Positions 17,781 through 27,182 are shown, counted from the first letter of the stretch. The stretch: DNA of 64,000 bases from Paenibacillus naphthalenovorans (GCF_900099895.1 NZ_FNDY01000021.1:1-64000), one strand, 5' to 3'. Made by a program: numbers and translations. The notes: generated from the letters alone by a model not told the origin.

Positions 17781-18148
17781 GTGGATTTTGGTTATATCGA
17801 AACGGTTGCCGCTTTATATGTGTTCAACGGACTTGCCGCCATGCTGATCGTAGGCGCTCAAAACATTATCCATTCGCTCAAAACAGAGTTTTCCCTACCC
17901 GAATGCGTTCGACCTCCGTCGGTTGGGGGCTTGGCGTCGGCCGGATCGGTTCTATTCTCGGACCGACAATAGGCGGTTATTTATTGGCTTTGAACTTTTG
18001 AATTCAAAACCTACTTCATTTTGTTCAGTATCCCATTGATTTTAGTTTCCTGATCATACTTACGTTTCCCAAGCACGTGGAGGAATCAGAAGGGGACAAG
18101 CAGGAATATCTCCCCAATACAGCGGAACAAATTCATTCAAGCATCTAA
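17781..18148 (+). pseudogene. C-terminal remnant of an MFS transporter (aromatic acid/H+ symporter type)
   Basis: From GTG 17781 the frame reads a late membrane helix (VAALYVFNGLAAMLIVGAQN). After a frame slip near 17900 comes MRSTSVGWGLGVGRIGSILG, then PTIGGYLLAL. This is the signature near the end of AAHS-type major facilitator transporters (consensus YPxxxRSTGVGWALGIGRIGxIxGP). Further slips leave an EFKTYFILFSIPLIL helix and a tail to 18148. The first nine or so helices are absent. Confidence 0.8.
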
Positions 18149-18533
18149 GAGTCATGCCGTTAAAAAGGCAGCCTAACCCAATTTTGAGAACGTGTCTTTT
18201 TAAAATTGGCAGGTGCAGGTTGAGAGGAATGATCTGCTTAAGCTGGTCCCGCTTGTCCTTTTGACTCACGTACCAGGCCTCCATGTGTTGGCAGATCATA
18301 ATGCCATAAAGTTTACATAATAATTATTATGTAAACATTGAATGTGAATGTACCACAACATTGTAGAGCGATGTCGATCGGATTCCAACATTAGACTAAG
18401 AGAATAAATATTAGACTGGCAAAGTGTATTAGGCTAACGGGCAGAAGAGCTCAATAGTAAATGGGTATAATTTGGAGTATACTATACAGTGGAAAAGTAT
18501 ATCTACCGGCGGACTTGAAAGGAACATTTCAGC
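18149..18533. other. Intergenic region before nitric oxide synthase
   Basis: No gene was supported. It holds the 26-bp palindrome at 18311 and a GCTAACGGGCAG repeat copy at 18433. The nos promoter must lie in the AT-rich part after 18450. Confidence 0.5.
18311..18336. repeat. 26-bp palindrome copy A (Xer-like site)
   Basis: A perfect palindrome: GTTTACATAATAA followed by its exact complement TTATTATGTAAAC. Both halves contain TATTATGTAAAC, the same 12 bases found in the XerD half of the Bacillus subtilis dif site. Three related copies lie at 22557, 40740 and 45000. Confidence 0.8.
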
Positions 18534-19592
18534 ATGGAACTATACGAAGAATCAAGAAAATTCATTATCACTTGCTATGAGGAACTCGGAAAGGGGATAG
18601 ACGAAACTCACGAAAGAATATCGGAAATATGGAACATGATCAAACAGGATGGAACCTATGAGCATTCATTTGAGGAATTGGAACACGGTGCTAGAATGGC
18701 TTGGAGAAATAGCAATCGATGTATAGGACGATTATTTTGGCAGTCACTCAAAGTGTTTGACGAAAGAAGTCGACAAACCGCTGAGGAAGTTGTGACTGCT
18801 CTTTATCGCCATATTGAATATGCAACGAACGTAGGAAAAATCAGGCCAACCATCACAGTGTTCGACCCTAAGATTCGGATCTGGAATCACCAACTCATTC
18901 GCTACGCCGGTTATGAAACAGATCAAGGTATCGTGGGCGATCCACATTCAGTGCGTTTTACACGTATTTGTGAGGAGTTAGGATGGCGAGGTAAACGAAC
19001 GGCATTTGATGTGTTACCATTAGTTATTCAAGTAAATGGGGAAAAGCCTGTATGGTTCCCTATTCCTGACGACTTAGTAATGGAAGTCGATATTCGTCAT
19101 CCGGATTTACCTCAATTCATTGAATTAGGACTCAAGTGGTACGCTGTTCCAATGATTTCAGACATGGCATTAGAAATAGGCGGCATTACCTATTCAGCAG
19201 CACCGTTCAATGGTTGGTATATGGAAACAGAGATCGGTGCACGTAATTTCGCCGATACTCAGCGGTACAACATGTTACCCAAGGTGGCTCATTTAATGGG
19301 GCTTAATACCAAAACGGACACATCCTTGTGGAAGGACAGGGCACTGATCGAGTTAAACATCGCTGTGTTGCACTCTTTCAATGAACAAGGTGTCACCATT
19401 GTCGATCACCACACTGCAGCGAAACAATTTCAACTTTTTGAGCAGATCGAATCTGACGAAGGACGAAATCTTACTGGGGATTGGTCATGGCTAATACCTC
19501 CGGTTTCACCGGCAACGACACACATTTTCCACAGTCATTACGATGATACAATCACTAAACCCAATTTCTTTCGGCAATCCCCCCTTTTTTGA
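18534..19592 (+). CDS. nos: Bacterial nitric oxide synthase oxygenase
   Basis: Makes nitric oxide from arginine with electrons from general flavodoxin-type reductases. It is an oxygenase-only protein of 352 residues, the normal bacterial size. The haem ligand is C63 in [14 protein letters not shown]. The arginine-binding Glu lies in [17 protein letters not shown], and the pterin-site region is [16 protein letters not shown] and [16 protein letters not shown] precedes the ATG by 12 bases. It stands alone with long gaps on both sides and is more AT-rich than the flanking operons. In Bacilli this NO gives protection against oxidative stress and some antibiotics. Confidence 0.96.
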   Translation: MELYEESRKFIITCYEELGKGIDETHERISEIWNMIKQDGTYEHSFEELEHGARMAWRNSNRCIGRLFWQSLKVFDERSRQTAEEVVTALYRHIEYATNVGKIRPTITVFDPKIRIWNHQLIRYAGYETDQGIVGDPHSVRFTRICEELGWRGKRTAFDVLPLVIQVNGEKPVWFPIPDDLVMEVDIRHPDLPQFIELGLKWYAVPMISDMALEIGGITYSAAPFNGWYMETEIGARNFADTQRYNMLPKVAHLMGLNTKTDTSLWKDRALIELNIAVLHSFNEQGVTIVDHHTAAKQFQLFEQIESDEGRNLTGDWSWLIPPVSPATTHIFHSHYDDTITKPNFFRQSPLF

Positions 19593-19933
19593 CAAGCAAT
19601 TAGACATTCATCCTTTATTATCAGACAATTTATTTTATAAACAAAATCTACTAATTATAGATAATGGGTGAAGGATACTATTGAGCACACTAAAAGGATC
19701 AATATTCAGATCGAACATAGATTGGTTGGATTTGTCTCAGGCATTCCATTCAATATTCCTTTTTTTGTAGAATTAGAATTATATATAAAACTAAGGAAAG
19801 AAGTCATTGTCATTATCTTGTTAATGCCAAGTGCAGTAAGAAATAATAGAGGGGGTGGTATAAATTAGGGAGAGCAGAAGAAAGTCAGTTCGAGTTCCGG
19901 TAAATATGTGAAGAACATGAAAATATCTTACCC

Positions 19934-19968
19934 AAAAAAAGCTGGCCTAATTGGTCGGCTTTTTTTGT
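19934..19968 (+). terminator. Rho-independent terminator
   Basis: AAAAAAAGCTGGCC and GGTCGGCTTTTTTT form a stem around TAATT with a run of seven T. It lies 340 bp after nos, with no clear gene between, so it ends either the nos transcript or a lost gene. Confidence 0.8.
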
Positions 19969-20504
19969 TTAAATATAGTGGATCGGATCATCGAAACTTA
20001 TTTTTTAATGTACGAAAAATCACATCAAATTGTGTAACAAGATATATGAAAGCATGCCATACAAAGGGCCTAATCGATTTATAGACATATGTACAAAATA
20101 CGAGTTTTGTGAAAAAGTATAACTGACAATATGAGCATTCCAAATAATATCTCTGATCAATTGTCAAGTACAACTAAATACGAACTTCCATAACATTTTC
20201 CTCATACTGACTCGATTAATGTCTTAAAGGACATCATTTTTCTTCTGTAATAAATGACATGTCTGACAATCCTGACCGGCTCTCCAGCGAACCGGAACAC
20301 TGGCAATATTAGATCGAATATTAGATTCTTGCTCTTCCTTTTCATCCGATGCTTTAATCAAGAAAATGGAAAATAGATTTCGCTTGTATTTGCTTGGCAA
20401 TTCATATCTCATTTATAGCGATTTCTTTTTTGTTTTAGAAAATGATTTGTTTTGGTAAGTCGGAATAAAGCAAATTTGAAGGCAGCCCAATAAAAGCAAG
20501 AAAT

Positions 20505-20542
20505 GCCGGGGGCTATCCGCTGATAGAGCAAATAACCCCGGC
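20505..20542 (-). terminator. Hairpin after the RacA-like gene
   Basis: GCCGGGG (20505) pairs with CCCCGGC (20536). On the minus strand it is followed by a moderately T-rich stretch, 60 bp past the stop at 20604. Confidence 0.6.
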
Positions 20543-20603
20543 ACGCTTTTGAACCGCCGGCATGCGGATTTTATTGTAAGTGAAATTACGGCGCATCGGC
20601 TTC

Positions 20604-21158
20604 CTACCTGGTTTTGAACAAGCGTTGAAAAAATCCGGGCTTGCCCCGGCCGGTTCGTTTTGGTGCCTCAACGGCAACCGCCACTTCAAACTGGGAACGA
20701 AGATGTTCCGTGAGATGCCGGTCGCGCATTTTTAAGGAGTCCTCAATATACCGCTGCTGCTGTTCCATCACTTTCGATTGCTCGTCCAGCTTTTGAATCA
20801 GCATCTGAAGCAGCCCGTTTTGGTCCGTAACCTTTTCCGCAAGGTCCTCAACTTGTTTTTCGAAATTCGATTTGGCCTCCGGTGTTTTATCCATGTTTAC
20901 GCTGCCCTCAAGCCATTCACGCACCTGGTTGTAGGTCCAGCCTTCGGTTTGAATTTTTTCTTTAATCGCCAGCAAATCGGAAATGTTCTTTTGCGTAAAA
21001 CGACGGTGTCCGCGAGAGGTACGCTCCACTTGCAAATTAAATTCTTTTTGGTAAACACGGATTAAATCGTCCGACAGCTCCGTCATTTCAGCAACTTGTT
21101 TGGTACTGTAGAAGGCTTCAACAGAAATTTCGTTTTCAGATTCCAGCATCGATTGCAC
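20604..21158 (-). CDS. MerR-type HTH coiled-coil protein (RacA/DUF3967-like)
   Basis: 184 residues. Residues 15-70 form a MerR-like helix-turn-helix (YSTKQVAEMTELSDDLIRVY, then SRGHRRFTQKNI). Residues 95-150 are a coiled coil (EKQVEDLAEKVTDQNGLLQM and onward). The C-terminus is basic and aromatic (RGKPGFFQRLFKTR), as in Bacillus DUF3967 proteins, where it may touch the membrane. RacA, which ties the chromosome origin to the pole at sporulation, has the same size and order of parts, but sequence identity looks low. The start is GTG, 7 bases after GGAGGG. No ligand domain is present. Confidence 0.75.
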   Translation of the reverse strand: MQSMLESENEISVEAFYSTKQVAEMTELSDDLIRVYQKEFNLQVERTSRGHRRFTQKNISDLLAIKEKIQTEGWTYNQVREWLEGSVNMDKTPEAKSNFEKQVEDLAEKVTDQNGLLQMLIQKLDEQSKVMEQQQRYIEDSLKMRDRHLTEHLRSQFEVAVAVEAPKRTGRGKPGFFQRLFKTR

Positions 21159-21355
21159 AATACTCCCTCCCTATTAAAAACTCGCAACACCTAATCCAGA
21201 TTTCAACTCTACTTCTTTCATTGTAGATTCAAAGAGATGAATTTACAGTCGAAATCAGGGTGTCGGATATTCAAAAATAGTGAGGAAAAGCATTTTTGTT
21301 TTGTATTATATCCGTTGAATTTTGACGATTGTTGTTGGAGCGTTACCGATACGGT

Positions 21356-22114
21356 TTATACTGCTGTCCATCCTCCGTCGACCATGACCGTATGGCCTGT
21401 GACCAAATCAGATGCAGAACTGGCGAGATAAATGACCGTGCCCAGAAGATCCTCCGGTTTTCCGATCCTTTGAATAGGTTGACGCCGAAGGTAATCCTCT
21501 TTAAATGTCTCTTGTGCAAATAAAGACTCAGTTAACGGCGTTAATAAATATGTTGGACCGATAGCATTGACATTAATGCCGAATTCAGCCCATTCGGCTG
21601 CCAGGGTACGGGTCAAATTGATCACCCCTGCTTTGCTTGCGGTGTACGAGGACCGTTCGGCGGAACCGATCATCCCGTTAATGGATGCGATGTTGATGAT
21701 CTTCCCGCTTCCTTGCCGGATCATGACTTTGCCCGCGGCTTGGCAGCAAAAGAAAACGCCCTTCAGGTTGACGTCCATTACTCTGTCCCATTCTTCTTCT
21801 GTCACCTCTACAGCCTTTTTCCTGATGATCACTCCGGCATTATTCACAAGTACATCGATTCTCCCAAAATAATCACAGGCTTGCTCGATCATCTTCCCGA
21901 TCCCGCCCACGTCCGTTACATCCAGTTCAACGACCAGGGCTCGCCTGCCCGCGCTGCGGATTTGCCTGGCAGTCTCATTGGCGGTTTCCAATCTCTCCGG
22001 AAGTTCAGTAATGACCAGATCAGCTCCGGCCTGGGCAAGTCCCAGAGCTATACTTCTGCCAATGCCGGAACCGATTCCAGTAACGATGACCACTTTGTTG
22101 TCAAGGTTAAACAT
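21356..22114 (-). CDS. SDR-family dehydrogenase (gluconate 5-dehydrogenase/KduD-like)
   Basis: A classical short-chain dehydrogenase of 252 residues. The NAD(P) motif is TGIGSGIGRS near residue 12, LDVT marks the cofactor region, and NNAG, catalytic Ser (NIASINGMIGS) and YTASK are all present. A C-terminal GHTVMVDGGW completes the fold. The pattern is closest to 2-deoxy-D-gluconate or gluconate 5-dehydrogenases, but the substrate cannot be settled. The start MFNLDNKVV at 22114 follows AGGAGG; the open frame extends upstream without a ribosome site. Confidence 0.88.
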   Translation of the reverse strand: MFNLDNKVVIVTGIGSGIGRSIALGLAQAGADLVITELPERLETANETARQIRSAGRRALVVELDVTDVGGIGKMIEQACDYFGRIDVLVNNAGVIIRKKAVEVTEEEWDRVMDVNLKGVFFCCQAAGKVMIRQGSGKIINIASINGMIGSAERSSYTASKAGVINLTRTLAAEWAEFGINVNAIGPTYLLTPLTESLFAQETFKEDYLRRQPIQRIGKPEDLLGTVIYLASSASDLVTGHTVMVDGGWTAV

Positions 22115-22322
22115 GGGAATGTCCTCCTGTCCAGCTAATGAATTTAGCAGTCTGAATATGGAACAAACAACAGGTGAAATATCTATATTGTCTACTAAAA
22201 CCGCTTTCATGTCTAACAAAAAAAGCTGTCCTGAGAAAATAAAGTATTAGACATCCATGCCGCTGGTTCATTGAGCTAACGTACCCGTTTGCTTAACAAT
22301 TTCATTCAAAATAAACCTAAAA

Positions 22323-22448
22323 TCATAACCAACCCTTCTCAAAAGCAATTAATCCTAAAACCGCACCTATTCCAGCACCAAGAAAAACAGGAATAACCCA
22401 ACCTGACTTGTTCTTCCCATTGCTCTGTATCAAATTCTTATCACTCAA
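22323..22448 (-). CDS. Small single-span membrane peptide
   Basis: A 41-codon frame from TTG 22448, with GAGGTGA 6 bases upstream. It has a polar N-terminus (SDKNLIQSNGKNKSG), one Gly-rich hydrophobic helix (WVIPVFLGAGIGAVLGLIAF) and a short EKGWL tail. The good ribosome site and the clean split between polar and membrane parts argue that it is real. Function unknown; the fold resembles small membrane or toxin-like peptides only in outline. Confidence 0.5.
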   Translation of the reverse strand: MSDKNLIQSNGKNKSGWVIPVFLGAGIGAVLGLIAFEKGWL

Positions 22449-22750
22449 AAATCTCACCTCGGTAAAACTATACGAATTATTTTTGGTGAAGGTTCCAAGG
22501 ATGACAAAAGCTTGATTGATTTATCCCCAGCCGGTCTTTATGGTCAATCGATTGAACTCAACATAAATAATATTATGTAAACAATGAAGCGGCCATCCTT
22601 GGCAAGCTGCTGTTCAAGGGGCTGTTAATTTATTTCCAGATGACTTTGGTATTCTTGCCAATGTATAATGAAATCGTTGTACTCATTCCCAACTTTATCA
22701 CGCTCTTCCACCCGGTTTTCGCAGATTGAATGATGAAGGAGGCCTTTCTA
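22449..22750. other. Intergenic region with a dif-like site
   Basis: Holds the dif-like sequence at 22556-22583 and the leader of the SLH protein. No other gene was seen. Confidence 0.5.
22556..22583. repeat. Palindrome copy B, the most dif-like site
   Basis: 28 bp readable as an 11-bp left arm ACTCAACATAA, a 6-bp centre ATAATA and a right arm TTATGTAAACA. The right arm matches the Bacillus dif XerD arm in 10 of 11 bases. The left arm begins ACT and ends AA as in Bacillus dif but differs in the middle. Unlike the other copies it is asymmetric, as a true XerC/XerD site would be. Confidence 0.55.
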
Positions 22751-24394
22751 ATGAATAAAAGCTTCAAAATTTTGGCGTGTTCGACAATGGCTTTTGCCAT
22801 GCTGACTTCCGCAGCCCTGGCCAATCCGGTAGAAAATAAGTCGGCCGTTGCCGTTGCTAACGCAAAAGTCTCTTATGCTTTCAATGATTTATCCAATATT
22901 GATCCGGTTTTGAAAGCAAAGATAGATTCGCTGCTGTCTAAAGGAATATTTGAAGGAGTTTCGGATGATACCTTCGGGATTCATCTAAACATGACTCGTG
23001 CCCAGTTTGCGAAAGTGGCTGCACTGGTCTTCGATTTGGATGTTGATTACAGCATCACTACCTCCAGCTTTGCGGATGTGAAAGCCGACGATCCGCAACA
23101 TGGCTGGGCGATCCCGTACATAGAAGCCGCTAAGAAGGCCGGGCTGATCGATGGGATGACGGATACGGAATTTGCTCCGGGAAATGATGTGACGATAGGC
23201 CAGCTGGATAAGGTGTTCGTCGCCGGTTTGGGTAAGCCGGTGAACGTGACAGGCAGTCCCTGGTATGAGGATGCTGTAAGGCAAGCTCAGGCTTTGGGCA
23301 TTCACCCGCCCGGCAAAGACGGCCGTGCTGCGGCTTCCCGTGCCGATCTGGTTACAGCCGCTTATGCCGGTTATGAAGCGTTCCATAAGCAAGAGGATAA
23401 CGCAACTCCGGCAGCGATTGTTTCTGTCAAATCGGTTGACAATAAGACCGTGCAAGTGATACTGAACCAGCCGGTGGATCCTTCCAAGGTCGCCTTTTCC
23501 CTTACCAAGGATACCCAGCAATTCTCTACAACAACCAAGTGGTCCAACGACCATAAATCAGCGGATTTAACCGTTAACGATGCTGAGCTAACCGCCGGCG
23601 AGTACACGATTAGAGTAACCGGTCTGGACAAACCGCTCACAGCGACGTTAACCGTTTCCGGAACGATAAGCACCAATGATCCCCATGTATCTATCACTAA
23701 TCCCGGCACTATCGCCAACGTGATCGATAGCGGATTAACGAGTGCGGCTACCGGGCTCAACGGCTTTGTCACAAGGACGGTAGCCGAAGACCCGACCCTC
23801 AGCAAATTTGCCAAGGAAATCAAATTTAATGTGACCAATGCGGCTGGAGACGCCGTAGCGATTCCAGGCATCATCGAGACGATCACCTCGTCCGATCCCA
23901 ATGTGGTCAAAGTCGGTCGCTCGAATGACAACCGCGGCTATGTTCTGGGCAATAAAGCGGGAACGGCGACCGTGAATATCGTTTACAAGACCAATAAAGG
24001 CGAAAGCAAAGTCGCATCGGTAACCGTAAACGTAAAAGACGAGGTCGTGGCCGCAAGTCAGGTTGAAGCCGATGCGAGAGCCTATCAAAGAATGACGGTA
24101 TCGGATAACGTATATTCCGCCGAATTTAACGCGTTTACTGCGATGAACCTTAAAGTATACGACAACTACGGCATCAAGTACCAGAAAGATGAAGTGCAGA
24201 AGTATAATTTTGCCCTCGCTGTAGTGCTTATCGCGGATCATATTGTTGGAGATCTGGACAAAGGCGATACAGGCACGGTGACGGTAGATCCGGATGGGAC
24301 GGTTCATGTCGTCGGAAACGTCACGCAATTTGATATAACCGCGCATTTACCGAACAACAAGAGTGCAACTACAGAAATTCGACTTCTCCCATAA
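22751..24394 (+). CDS. S-layer homology (SLH) domain surface protein
   Basis: An exported 547-residue protein. The signal peptide ends near AALA (about residue 25). Three SLH repeats follow (about 45-215), with ITRAQ-like NMTRAQFAKVAALVF, FADVKADDP...WAIPYIEAAKKAGL and a degenerate third copy with AASRADLVTAAYAG. They bind pyruvylated wall polymer. The rest (220-547) looks like Ig-like folds (VKSVDNKTVQVILNQPVDPS; a Big_2-like GTATVNIVYKT). AAGGAGG lies 9 bases before ATG 22751. A terminator follows, so the gene is monocistronic. No enzymatic domain was seen. Confidence 0.9.
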   Translation: MNKSFKILACSTMAFAMLTSAALANPVENKSAVAVANAKVSYAFNDLSNIDPVLKAKIDSLLSKGIFEGVSDDTFGIHLNMTRAQFAKVAALVFDLDVDYSITTSSFADVKADDPQHGWAIPYIEAAKKAGLIDGMTDTEFAPGNDVTIGQLDKVFVAGLGKPVNVTGSPWYEDAVRQAQALGIHPPGKDGRAAASRADLVTAAYAGYEAFHKQEDNATPAAIVSVKSVDNKTVQVILNQPVDPSKVAFSLTKDTQQFSTTTKWSNDHKSADLTVNDAELTAGEYTIRVTGLDKPLTATLTVSGTISTNDPHVSITNPGTIANVIDSGLTSAATGLNGFVTRTVAEDPTLSKFAKEIKFNVTNAAGDAVAIPGIIETITSSDPNVVKVGRSNDNRGYVLGNKAGTATVNIVYKTNKGESKVASVTVNVKDEVVAASQVEADARAYQRMTVSDNVYSAEFNAFTAMNLKVYDNYGIKYQKDEVQKYNFALAVVLIADHIVGDLDKGDTGTVTVDPDGTVHVVGNVTQFDITAHLPNNKSATTEIRLLP

Positions 24395-24428
24395 TAACAG
24401 CCAAAAGACGCAGCATAGCAAGTGTACA

Positions 24429-24470
24429 AAAAGGCCCGAATGGCTCATCCGAATGAGCTTTCGGGCCTTT
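24429..24470. terminator. Bidirectional terminator
   Basis: AAAAAGGCCCGA pairs with TCGGGCCTTT around an inner CATCCGAATG hairpin. It lies between the convergent genes ending at 24394 and 24475. Confidence 0.85.
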
Positions 24471-24474
24471 CCTG

Positions 24475-24948
24475 TTATGGTTTTTCCGATCTGTCGTTCA
24501 TCATCAAACGCAGCGCGGCGCGAAAATCGTCATCTTTCATTGCCGTATGATCCGAATCCTTTTTTGAGCTTTCGCGTTGGTCCGGCTGCCGAAATTTTTG
24601 AAGCGCCTGCCGGTAATCCCGATCGGCCATTTTCCCGTCATCCGGAGCGCGCCGCGTTTGCCCGGAATCCGTGCTTTCAAGCACCGAAGAATCGTCAGTG
24701 ACGGATATTCCTTCTGATTGGGGCTCCATGCTTTCCGTTTTGGCCGCCGGCCGGGCATGCTTTGGTGCTGCCGCGGATGCGCTCGTGTCATCTGACGATT
24801 CCGGTTTCGCCAAATCTTCTTCAGGACGGACTATGGGATATTGCCGCTCGCTTCTTTTAGGGGTCGAAGAGAGCGAACGAAGATTATAAACAATGAGAAT
24901 CACGATAAGGATCAGGCCGACGGCAATGCTCAATATGGGAACAATCAC
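24475..24948 (-). CDS. Membrane-anchored low-complexity protein of unknown function
   Basis: About 157 residues: an N-terminal membrane helix (IVPILSIAVGLILIVILIVY), a long polar cytoplasmic stretch rich in Ser, Asp, Glu and Pro, and a small C-terminal unit with twin motifs DRDYRQALQKF and DDDFRAALRLM. The repeated DxxxRxAL pattern suggests a short helical module. GTG 24948 follows GGGGGAGAGG, so it is preferred over the longer frame from 24969. No known family was recognised. Confidence 0.6.
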   Translation of the reverse strand: MIVPILSIAVGLILIVILIVYNLRSLSSTPKRSERQYPIVRPEEDLAKPESSDDTSASAAAPKHARPAAKTESMEPQSEGISVTDDSSVLESTDSGQTRRAPDDGKMADRDYRQALQKFRQPDQRESSKKDSDHTAMKDDDFRAALRLMMNDRSEKP

Positions 24949-24981
24949 CGCCTCTCCCCCTTTCCACACTGATGTCCCTCA

Positions 24982-25509
24982 CTACACATGAATGAATTTA
25001 TTGGTCACCTGAGCGACGCGTTCTCCCAATGCTCTTCCGAGCGCTATTCCCTGCTCGCTTATGAGCTCATCCTTATCGATCGGACAAGTGATGCCGACGC
25101 CATAATAAGAACCGTACAGGGCATTCTCGGGAATATTGCCGGGAAGACCTACGATAATCATCCCATGATGCAGCATGGGAGTCATTAAACTGACCATGGT
25201 GGACTCCAACCCGCCATGCTGTGTTGCCGTCGTACAGAATACCGCCCCGATTTTATTGATCAGCTTGCCGTTCGCCCATAGATGCCCGAGCTTATCGATC
25301 CAGGCTTTTAACCCCGAACTAATCGTTCCGAAATGCCCGGGACACCCCCAAATGATGGCGTCCATATCGGCGAGATCGTAGACACTGGCCGAATGAACAT
25401 GGTGGATATGCACCTCCGCCTGAGCCTCTCTCGAGGCCCCTTCAGCGATGGATCGGGCCAAAGCTTCCGTATGTCCGCCTTCACTATCGTATACAATGTA
25501 AATTTTCAT
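24982..25509 (-). CDS. WrbA-like flavodoxin-fold NAD(P)H:quinone oxidoreductase
   Basis: 175 residues. The FMN phosphate loop is at the start ([13 protein letters not shown]). The flavin-wrapping segments are [19 protein letters not shown] and [13 protein letters not shown], and the latter is typical of WrbA-type two-electron quinone reductases. These enzymes keep quinones fully reduced and guard against redox stress. The C-terminal part differs from canonical WrbA and is somewhat shorter. GAGGCGG precedes the ATG. It follows the emrAB genes on the same strand with 44 bp between, so co-transcription is possible. Confidence 0.85.
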   Translation of the reverse strand: MKIYIVYDSEGGHTEALARSIAEGASREAQAEVHIHHVHSASVYDLADMDAIIWGCPGHFGTISSGLKAWIDKLGHLWANGKLINKIGAVFCTTATQHGGLESTMVSLMTPMLHHGMIIVGLPGNIPENALYGSYYGVGITCPIDKDELISEQGIALGRALGERVAQVTNKFIHV

Positions 25510-25553
25510 TTAACCGCCTCCGCTTCACGAGACTTTCAAGAATTAACCATACG

Positions 25554-27182
25554 TTAACCTTGCCGGGTTTGACCAGGAGCCGGAAGCATAATGACCTCCG
25601 TACTCGCTGCCTCTTCCCTTTCCGCAGTCTTTTTATCTTTTCGCACATCCTTCAGAAATACACACAGCAGCAGGGCGGCGGCCGAAATGATGGAGGTCCA
25701 GAAAAAGGCATCGTTGATCCCCATAACCGTGGAATGCATCTGAGCTTGTCCAGCGAGCTGGGAAATGGCTTGGACTTGTGCCTGTTCCAGCGGCAGGTGC
25801 GACGAATCGGCTATCTTGTGAACCAGCGAATTAAACGACTCCATAAAGGCTGGATTGGTTGTATCCATCCGGTTCGTATACGAAGCAAAATGGAAAGTCG
25901 ACCGGTTGGTGAAAATCGTCGTAATCCAGCTTGTGCCAATCGAGCCGCTAATTTGACGCAGCGTATTGGACATTGCTGTACCGTGGTTGTTCAATTCCTT
26001 CGGTAGCTGGTTCATCCCTGCGGTCATAATCGGCATCATCAACAACGACATCCCAAAGAAACGAAGCATATACAGAATCATAATAAAGTTATACGTCGAT
26101 TCCATTGTCAGCTTAGTAAATTCATATGTGGTGACGGTCGTAATGATCATGCCGATGATCGCAAGCGGCCGCGGGCCGACTTTATCGAATAAAGCTCCCG
26201 ACACCGGCGACATGACCATCATGACCAGCGCACCCGGAAGCATAAGAAGTCCGGACTCCATAGGCGTAAAGCCTCTTAAGTTTTGCAAGTATATGGGAAG
26301 CAGAATCATCCCTGCGAACATGCTGGCTGTCAGAAGCACACTGATGACGGTGGATAACGAAAACATGCTGTATTTAAACACGCGCATATCCAGCATAGGC
26401 GTATCGGACTGCATTTGCTGCAGTACAAAGATGAAGATCAAAGCCAAACCGATAACAAGATAAGCCAGGACTGCGATATCCGTCCAGCCTTTCGTTCCCG
26501 CTTCCGTCAAGCCGTACAAAAGCAATCCAACTCCGGTTAAAGAGGTAAAGGTGCCGAAATAATCCAGCTTTATTTTTTTCGGTTCTTCGATATTGTTTAG
26601 CGTAAAAAAGGCAATGATAAGAACCAGCACCCCTAGAGGTATCATCCCCGAAAAAAGTAGATGCCAGTCATAATTTTGCACCACCCAACCGGATAATGTC
26701 GGGCCGACCGCCGGAGCGAACATCATAGCCAGCCCGAAAAGCCCCATGCCCTTGCCTCGCATCTCCGGAGGGAAGATATACAGGATCACACTCATGACAA
26801 GAGGGGAAAGCACTCCCCCGCCAACGGCCTGAATCAGACGACCGGCCAGCATGAGCGGAAAATTCGGGGCCAGGCTGCATATCAGAGCTCCGAGCGTAAA
26901 ACAGAACATGGCGATCAAAAACAACAAACGAACTCCGAACCTTTCGATTAAGAATGCGGATAAAGGGATTAAAATCCCGTTTACCAGCATATAGCCGGTT
27001 AAAAGCCACTGGATCGTATTCGTCGTTACACCGAAATCCGCTGTCATATGTGGAAGAGCAACGTTTAATAACGTCTGGTTCAAAATCGCCAGGAACAAAC
27101 CCAGCATCAACACGGTCAACAGCGGGATATGCCGGGAAATACTGTCGCCGCCGCTCTTCACGGCTGAGTTTTGAGCAGCCAT
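25554..27182 (-). CDS. emrB: EmrB/QacA-type DHA2 multidrug efflux transporter
   Basis: A major facilitator protein of 542 residues with 14 predicted helices, the DHA2 hallmark. Clear motifs are QTLLNVALPHMTADFG (TM1), WLLTGYMLVNGILIP (TM2), the motif C-like LFGLAMMFAPAVGPTLSGWV, and FDKVGPRPL. It exports lipophilic compounds by proton exchange. The start at 27182 follows AAAGGAGGAG. The HlyD-type partner lies 27 bp upstream on the same strand and the MarR regulator is divergent, a standard emrRAB-like arrangement. Confidence 0.92.
   Translation of the reverse strand: MAAQNSAVKSGGDSISRHIPLLTVLMLGLFLAILNQTLLNVALPHMTADFGVTTNTIQWLLTGYMLVNGILIPLSAFLIERFGVRLLFLIAMFCFTLGALICSLAPNFPLMLAGRLIQAVGGGVLSPLVMSVILYIFPPEMRGKGMGLFGLAMMFAPAVGPTLSGWVVQNYDWHLLFSGMIPLGVLVLIIAFFTLNNIEEPKKIKLDYFGTFTSLTGVGLLLYGLTEAGTKGWTDIAVLAYLVIGLALIFIFVLQQMQSDTPMLDMRVFKYSMFSLSTVISVLLTASMFAGMILLPIYLQNLRGFTPMESGLLMLPGALVMMVMSPVSGALFDKVGPRPLAIIGMIITTVTTYEFTKLTMESTYNFIMILYMLRFFGMSLLMMPIMTAGMNQLPKELNNHGTAMSNTLRQISGSIGTSWITTIFTNRSTFHFASYTNRMDTTNPAFMESFNSLVHKIADSSHLPLEQAQVQAISQLAGQAQMHSTVMGINDAFFWTSIISAAALLLCVFLKDVRKDKKTAEREEAASTEVIMLPAPGQTRQG

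Larger units (their letters stand above)
19593..20603. other. 1-kb gap without a convincing gene
   Basis: AT-rich DNA. Two short open frames were considered: 19668-19868 on the plus strand, and 20224-20412 on the minus strand with a DCQTCH motif. Neither has a good ribosome site or a family resemblance. Two terminator-like hairpins are listed separately. It is probably decayed or regulatory DNA. Confidence 0.5.

Noticed and set aside
18060-18299. 79-codon minus-strand frame
   Set aside because: It overlaps the MFS remnant in antisense, has no ribosome site and no family signal.
19668-19868. 66-codon plus-strand frame after nos
   Set aside because: No ribosome site, low complexity and no resemblance to a family.
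20224-20412. 62-codon minus-strand frame with DCQTCH
   Set aside because: The CxxC-like motif alone is not enough; the start lacks a ribosome site and nothing around it supports a gene.
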